Notes under the pieces: generated by a model
Told to the model about the DNA's origin: nothing
Databases searched by the model: none
The model's input: only the letters and a program-made list of their open reading frames with translations
Made by a program: the position numbers and the translations under genes
Source: Verrucomicrobiia bacterium
GTDB taxonomy: Bacteria > Verrucomicrobiota > Verrucomicrobiia > Palsa-1439
Length of the DNA stretch: 64,000 nucleotides
Assembly: GCA_022072455.1 (NCBI GenBank)
Contig: JAJVHY010000018.1
Location: forward strand, 24,294-88,293
Direction of reading: 5' to 3'
Part shown: piece by piece, positions 59,589 through 64,000 of the stretch
Layout of the letters: each line of letters starts with the position of its first letter
Position numbering within the stretch: the first letter of the stretch is position 1

Positions 59589-60797
59589 TCAAGCGCGCGG
59601 ACCGTGGAACTCCCGGTAGGTGGTCGTGTCAAGCTGGCCGGCGGGTTGGGTGAATTTGAATGCGCCGGTTTCGTGGAGCAGTTTACGGTCGGTGACACAG
59701 CGTTGGAGCGCGGCTTCGATGCCGGGGATGGTGCGGAAATGTTCGCCTTTCACTTCGTGATCGCCGGTCAGTTCGCGCGGGATGGGGACGATCGCAGCCG
59801 CTTCGGAGCAGGCGTTGATGAGGAAGACTTCGGCGCGGGCAGTTTCCAAGGTCGCGCAGAGGCGGGTCTCGTCGGGGAGGCCGCGGACGAGCCGGGCGAA
59901 GCGTTCGAGCATCTCGCGGGGGGTGTGCAGCGCCGGCTGCAAAGCAGTCGAGTTGAGTTGGACGCCTTGATATGTCCACGTCAACGTGCCGCGGGTGCCG
60001 TGAATTTTGAGAATCGGGCCGACGGCGTCCCGGCACGCGTGCGTCATGGCGACGATGAATTCAGAGCCGGTCTGCAATTGGGCGCGCACTGTGACGGTGT
60101 CGTAGTTCTCGATCAGGTTGACCCGGTAGAGTTCGGCTTGAACTTGCCGGGGGAGGGCGCTGGATTCGAGGGAGCCGCCCAACAGGAGCAAACCCAAATG
60201 CACAAAGTGTGACAGCGCATTGTGGGGCGGGCTGTCGAGCACCCACGTGTTGCCGATGCGGATCTTGCCGGGCCAGTCGGAGCGCCGAAAGTATTGAGTC
60301 GAACGTGGCCAGCAACCAATCAGCGTGGCGTGTTCGATTTTGCCAATCACGCCGTCGAGGAGTTGGCGTTTCAACTTCGCGATCAGCGGGTCGTAGGTGT
60401 GTTGATACGCGACGACGGCGGGGATGCCGGCGGCGTCGCGGGCGCGGATGAGGGCGTCCACGTCCTGCAAGGAGCCGGTGATGGGTTTTTCGCAGAGGAC
60501 AGCTTTGCCGGCGGCGAGGGCTTGTTCGGTGAAAGGGCGGTGGAGGTGAATCGGGACGGGCAGCCAGACGGCTTCGAGTTCGGGGTGGGCGAGCAATTCG
60601 GGGAGTGATTTTGCGACGAAGATGCCTTGGGCGCGGAGGCCGGGCAGGCGCGGGTCGTTCTGCTGCGCGGGTGGCGGCAGGACGGCCACATACCGGATGG
60701 TCGGCTGGATGCGGCTGCCGTGCTCGGCCAGATACTTGGTCACGACGCTGGCATAGCCGTCGAGTCCGACCACGCCAATCTGGATGTCGTGTTTCAT
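59589..60797 (-). CDS. Gfo/Idh/MocA family oxidoreductase
   Basis: 402 residues. IQIGVVGLDGYASVVTKYLA has a diverged glycine motif (GVVGLDGYA). KAVLCEKPITGSLQDVDALI holds the EKP lysine, and NTWVLDSPPHNALSHFVHLG replaces the usual His-containing helix. It is the first gene of the long minus-strand unit and diverges from the gene at 60894 with a 96-bp gap. A weak promoter (TTGACC and TTACTT, 17 bp apart) is visible at 60835-60807 on the minus strand. Confidence 0.88.
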   Translation of the reverse strand: MKHDIQIGVVGLDGYASVVTKYLAEHGSRIQPTIRYVAVLPPPAQQNDPRLPGLRAQGIFVAKSLPELLAHPELEAVWLPVPIHLHRPFTEQALAAGKAVLCEKPITGSLQDVDALIRARDAAGIPAVVAYQHTYDPLIAKLKRQLLDGVIGKIEHATLIGCWPRSTQYFRRSDWPGKIRIGNTWVLDSPPHNALSHFVHLGLLLLGGSLESSALPRQVQAELYRVNLIENYDTVTVRAQLQTGSEFIVAMTHACRDAVGPILKIHGTRGTLTWTYQGVQLNSTALQPALHTPREMLERFARLVRGLPDETRLCATLETARAEVFLINACSEAAAIVPIPRELTGDHEVKGEHFRTIPGIEAALQRCVTDRKLLHETGAFKFTQPAGQLDTTTYREFHGPRA

Positions 60798-60853
60798 CTG
60801 TCAGCGAAGTAAGCAAGTTTTGCCGGGAGGGTCAAGCTTGCAGGGCTTCCGAA

Positions 60854-60882
60854 TTGACACTCCTTCACGCGTGTGAGATAGG
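60854..60882 (+). promoter_or_regulatory. Promoter with LacI-like operator for the divergent Gfo/Idh gene
   Basis: A perfect TTGACA (60854-60859) and a poor -10 (GATAGG, 60877-60882) are 17 bp apart. Between them lies TCACGCGTGTGAGAT (60865-60879), 13 of 15 bases identical to the site upstream of the lacI-type gene. A repressor bound there would block RNA polymerase. The operator is less symmetric than the first site. Confidence 0.5.
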
Positions 60883-60893
60883 ACAAATCCATC

Positions 60894-61892
60894 ATGCTCC
60901 GAGTTGCTTTCATTGGTTTCCGTCACGGTCACATATTTAGCTTGTATGATCACCTGAAGAATCAGCCCGAGTTCGCCATTGTCGCGACCTGCGAAGAGCA
61001 CGCGCCGACACGGGAAAAGCTGACGCAGGAAGGTCGTGTCGCCATCACACATCGCCGGTATGCCACGATGCTTGCTGAGGTGGACTGCGATGTTGTGGCG
61101 GTCGGCGATTACTACAGCATTCGGGGGCGGCGCATCATCGAAGCATTGCGCTGCGGCAAGCATGTCGTGGCGGACAAGCCGATCTGCACGAGTCTGACCG
61201 AACTCAAGGAGATCGCCCGGCTGGCCCGCGCGAAAAGGTTACAGGTCAGTTGTCAACTCGACATGCGCGGGTCTGGGGTGTTTCGCAAGGTGCGGGAAAT
61301 TCTTCAGGCCGGGACGATTGGTGAAGTCCACGCGATCCATTTTACCGGTCAGCATCCGCTGCTGCTGGGGACACGGCCCGGTTGGTATTTCGAGAAAGGC
61401 CGCCACGGCGGTACGATCAATGACATCGCGATTCATGCCATCGCGTTGTTGCCGTGGGTGACAGGGTTGGATTTTTCGGAGATTGTGGCGGCGCGGACTT
61501 GGAATGCCTTTGCCAAAACGTATCCGCATTTTCGCGATGCCGCGCAATTCATGGTGCGGCTGAACAACGGCTGCGGCGTTTTTGGTGACGTGTCGTACTT
61601 CATGCCGGATTCGCATGGGTATGCGTTGCCGCAGTATTGGCGATTTTCTTTTTATGGACGAAAAGGCGTCATCGAGGCCGGCGTGAATCTGCCCAACATC
61701 TTTCTGGCACTGGCGGGTGAGTCCAAGCCGCAACTCCTACCCGTGGCGGCGGCGGAGCCATTTGGATACCTCAACATGCTGACGGGCCGGCAGCGACGCC
61801 AGTCGTTGACGACCGGGGAAGTCCTGCAAGCGAGTCGCATCACGCTTTGTATCCAACACGCCGCCGACACCGGCAAGAAACTGAAACTATGA
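60894..61892 (+). CDS. Gfo/Idh/MocA family oxidoreductase
   Basis: 332 residues. VAFIGFRHGHIFSLYDHLKN replaces the usual glycine loop with GFRHGH, and CGKHVVADKPICTSLTELKE has DKP in place of EKP. GTINDIAIHAIALLPWVTGL supplies the His region. These changes are shared by a subgroup of the family and do not rule out activity. It is co-transcribed with the DUF4838 gene, starts overlapping by ATGA. Confidence 0.9.
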   Translation: MLRVAFIGFRHGHIFSLYDHLKNQPEFAIVATCEEHAPTREKLTQEGRVAITHRRYATMLAEVDCDVVAVGDYYSIRGRRIIEALRCGKHVVADKPICTSLTELKEIARLARAKRLQVSCQLDMRGSGVFRKVREILQAGTIGEVHAIHFTGQHPLLLGTRPGWYFEKGRHGGTINDIAIHAIALLPWVTGLDFSEIVAARTWNAFAKTYPHFRDAAQFMVRLNNGCGVFGDVSYFMPDSHGYALPQYWRFSFYGRKGVIEAGVNLPNIFLALAGESKPQLLPVAAAEPFGYLNMLTGRQRRQSLTTGEVLQASRITLCIQHAADTGKKLKL

Positions 61893-63583
61893 CTTGGGCG
61901 CCAATAAGCGCCTCAGGCGCCGGTGTGGCGCGCATTGTGGTGGTTGTCGCTTTCTGGTTCTGTGCCGGTACCTGCCCCGCTGTGGAATCAGTGCGCCTTG
62001 TTGAGCGGGGCATGGCGCGGGCGCAGATCGTCGTCCCGGTCAAAGCCGACGCGCAAACCCGGCAGGCGGCCGAACTGCTGGCCCGTTGCATCAAGGAATC
62101 CTCGGGCGCGACGCTGCCGATCCGGGACGAAGTGGCGAGCACCGGTGCTGTTGACACCGTGTTCATCCATGTCGGTCGGGGCGTGTACGTGCAGAGCCTG
62201 GAAAAACTCGATCTGGAGTCGCTCGACGCCGACGGCTTCGTGATCCGCGGCGTGGACGCCACGAACATCGTCATCGCCGGCAACACCGCGTTCGGCACCG
62301 AGTTCGGCGTCACCGAGTTTCTCGAACGGTACCTCGGCGTGCGCTGGTTGATGCCGGGTGCGGTCGGCGAGGATATACCGGCTCACGCGACGATTGAAGT
62401 TCCCCTCGAAAGCGTCCGGTCCGAGCCGGTCTTTTTCTCCCGGCTCTTCAGCGGTTTGGATGCCGAGGCGCAGGTGTGGGCCCGCCGGAATCGGATGCAT
62501 GGGCGAGTCGAGTTCCACCACAATCTCCTGCGGATTTTCCCGCCCAGCCAGTATGGCAAGACCAATCCCGAGTTCTACCCCGTGCGGTGGTATGGGGGGC
62601 GTTACATACCGCCCACCGACCAAACCCACGGCTGGCAACCTTGCTTTACCGCCACGGGCAGCGTCGCGGTGGCCAGCGCCACCATTCTCCGGTATTTCGA
62701 CGAACATCCGGCCGCGACTTCGTATTCTCTTGGCGTCACCGACAGCGGCGGCCATTGTCTCTGCGCCGCCTGCCGGGCCAAGGATCCGGGAACGAACTAC
62801 CTCGGGCGGCGCGATTGCTCCAATTCCTACTACGAATGGTGCAATGCCGTCGTGGCGCAAGTGTTGAAAAAGTATCCCGACAAATATTTTGGCGTCCTTG
62901 CCTACCATGAAGTCGCCACGCCACCAGCCCAGGTGAAACTAAATCCCCGGATCATCCCGTTCCTGACCTATGACCGCATGAAGTGGATCGCTCCCGACCT
63001 GCGCGCCCACGGCGAACAACTGACACGCGACTGGCACCGCACCAGCCCGATCCTTGGTTGGTACGACTACATCTACGGCTCCTTTTACAAACTCCCGCGC
63101 GTGTATTTCTCACAGATGGCCGACTACTACCGGTTTGCCCACGCCAATGGCGTCAAGGCCATGTACGCCGAAGCTTATCCCAACTGGGGTGAAGGCCCGA
63201 AGTTCTATATCGCGCTGAAACTCCAATGGGATCCCCGGCAGGACGTGAACGCGTTGCTTACCGACTGGTACATCCGCGCAGTCGGCAAGGAAGCCGCCGT
63301 CGATCTTGCGGCCTATTACGAACACTGGACGGATTTCTGGACGCGTCGCATTTTGGATTCCGATTGGTTTACCAAGCGTGGCGAATACTTGCCGTTCAAG
63401 CGCGACACCTATCTCCGCGACGTGACCCCCGCCGAGCTGGCCGAAAGCCGGACACTCCTGGAAAACGTGGTGCGCAAGGCGCAGACAAAAAAGCAGAAAG
63501 ACCGGGCGCAGATTCTCTTGCGGGCGTTTGATGGGTACGAGGCTGCCGCGTTGAAGTTCCAAGGGCGCGACCGGCAACAGTAA
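61889..63583 (+). CDS. DUF4838 protein, alpha-glucuronidase-like
   Basis: 564 residues from the ATG at 61889. A signal peptide or anchor (about 1-35, VARIVVVVAFWFCAGTCPAV) is followed by a domain like the N-terminal domain of alpha-glucuronidases (IVVPVKADAQTRQAAELLAR, then FGVTEFLERYLGVRWLMPGA). The DUF4838 region covers about 190-500, with GVTDSGGHCLCAACRAKDPG, FGVLAYHEVATPP and LGWYDYIYGSFYKLPRVYFS. This family is common in polysaccharide-degrading bacteria and thought to act on uronic acid-like glycosides. The substrate is not known. Exported, so it would act before uptake. Confidence 0.82.
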   Translation: MTWAPISASGAGVARIVVVVAFWFCAGTCPAVESVRLVERGMARAQIVVPVKADAQTRQAAELLARCIKESSGATLPIRDEVASTGAVDTVFIHVGRGVYVQSLEKLDLESLDADGFVIRGVDATNIVIAGNTAFGTEFGVTEFLERYLGVRWLMPGAVGEDIPAHATIEVPLESVRSEPVFFSRLFSGLDAEAQVWARRNRMHGRVEFHHNLLRIFPPSQYGKTNPEFYPVRWYGGRYIPPTDQTHGWQPCFTATGSVAVASATILRYFDEHPAATSYSLGVTDSGGHCLCAACRAKDPGTNYLGRRDCSNSYYEWCNAVVAQVLKKYPDKYFGVLAYHEVATPPAQVKLNPRIIPFLTYDRMKWIAPDLRAHGEQLTRDWHRTSPILGWYDYIYGSFYKLPRVYFSQMADYYRFAHANGVKAMYAEAYPNWGEGPKFYIALKLQWDPRQDVNALLTDWYIRAVGKEAAVDLAAYYEHWTDFWTRRILDSDWFTKRGEYLPFKRDTYLRDVTPAELAESRTLLENVVRKAQTKKQKDRAQILLRAFDGYEAAALKFQGRDRQQ

Positions 63584-63721
63584 CCGCAGCGCGAGTCGCC
63601 CGACCGGTCGGAATGACCCTAGGGAATCGGCGCGACCCCGCCGTTGCTTACCGCCGCGGCCAGCCGGCGGCTCGCCCCTACCTGTGGCGGCGCGCGGCGC
63701 GAGCGCCCGACCGGGCTCGCG

Positions 63722-63756
63722 GCGCCCCGGCCACTGCCGCCCAGTGACCGGGGCGC
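63722..63756. terminator. Strong hairpin between convergent genes
   Basis: GCGCCCCGG and CCGGGGCGC pair, with a further inner pairing of CACTG and CAGTG around a 5-nt loop, separated by single mismatched bases. It lies between the DUF4838 stop (63583) and the minus-strand gene ending at 63768, where a bidirectional terminator is expected. The 184-bp gap also holds two similar copies of a sequence close to GCGCGAGCGCCCGACCGG (near 63589 and 63697) and no gene. Confidence 0.6.
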
Positions 63757-63767
63757 GCGCGCGGCTT

Positions 63768-64000
63768 TCACACGGCCATCAGGTTGGCGACATCCGACCA
63801 GGCGCCGTAGCCATTCTTGCCGATGGCCCGCACCCGGAAGTAATACATCGTGCCCGGCGTCAATCCCGGAAAAATGATTTCCGAGGCCTTGGTGGAGAGG
63901 ATGCCGTTCTTCCAGTTGGCCGGGACGTTGGGATCGCCACTGGCGTACTCGCCGATCCAGGCGGTCGCGCCGGTCAGCCGTTTCACCCGGCCGACCACGA
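63768..64000 (-). CDS. Fibronectin type III domain protein, C-terminal fragment
   Basis: The last 77 or so residues of a gene that continues beyond the right edge; no start codon can be assigned. The segment STKASEIIFPGLTPGTMYYF, followed by RVRAIGKNGYGAWSDVANL, is a typical fibronectin III end, with the Tyr/Phe core and the closing strand. Such domains are common in secreted carbohydrate-active or surface proteins. The N-terminal domains are not visible. Confidence 0.75.
   Translation of the reverse strand, partial: VVGRVKRLTGATAWIGEYASGDPNVPANWKNGILSTKASEIIFPGLTPGTMYYFRVRAIGKNGYGAWSDVANLMAV

Noticed and set aside
1..64000. CRISPR array, rRNA operon, intact transposase or prophage
   Set aside because: No regularly spaced repeats, rRNA sequence, transposase or phage structural genes were seen on either strand.

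Overview
The window looks like one stretch of a fairly GC-rich bacterial chromosome. My best guess is a Verrucomicrobiota or related PVC lineage. This rests on family content: a PEP-CTERM beta-helix protein in one operon with two pseudopilins of the A|FTLIE type, a GuaB3-type IMP dehydrogenase beside guaA, many Gfo/Idh/MocA oxidoreductases, a DUF4838 protein, and palindromic units inside coding sequence. No 16S gene is present, so the assignment is inference.

Layout. 1-6.6 kb: rpsO-pnp (minus), a secreted PDZ protein, tRNA-Ala(GGC), an orphan Flp-type pilin, typA, and a GH31 glucosidase interrupted by an in-frame palindromic insertion. 6.6-11.9 kb: a minus-strand operon of two large secreted coiled-coil proteins (paralogous at their C-termini) and a YceI protein. 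12-17.4 kb: two AraC regulators, each divergent from a plus-strand gene, a six-hairpin glycosidase in one case and the PEP-CTERM operon in the other. The two divergent regions share a 45-bp element. 17.4-23 kb: PEP-CTERM protein, two pseudopilins and an anchored unknown. 23-33 kb: a PhyH oxygenase, a DUF748 protein, a dimeric dUTPase, a sensor kinase with an ANTAR response regulator, pgi, and small genes. At 33.2 kb lies a frameshifted remnant of an integron-type integrase.

33.4-43.2 kb is mostly housekeeping: an ExbB/ExbD/TonB-like set, guaB3-guaA, a GYF-BRCT protein, an epimerase, hisD-hisC-hisB and panD. 43.3-60.8 kb is a long minus-strand block: dinB behind a 22-bp palindrome; a LacI-Gfo/Idh-aminotransferase-NagA unit; and a tightly overlapping run of Gfo/Idh enzymes, a zinc dehydrogenase, an M20 deacylase, an alpha/beta hydrolase, a second class III aminotransferase, a 2-hydroxyacid dehydrogenase, an epimerase and a TetR regulator. 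Diverging from it are another Gfo/Idh gene and a DUF4838 protein. The window ends in a truncated fibronectin III gene.

The 44.7-63.6 kb block encodes six Gfo/Idh proteins, two transaminases, two deacylases and three regulator-type signals, but no transporter, sugar kinase or aldolase. It looks like a redox and transamination route for a modified, probably N-acylated, sugar or cyclitol. The substrate cannot be read from the sequence. A second candidate system is the AraC-linked pair of loci at 12-23 kb, where a secreted repeat protein, pseudopilins and a glycosidase appear to share a promoter element.
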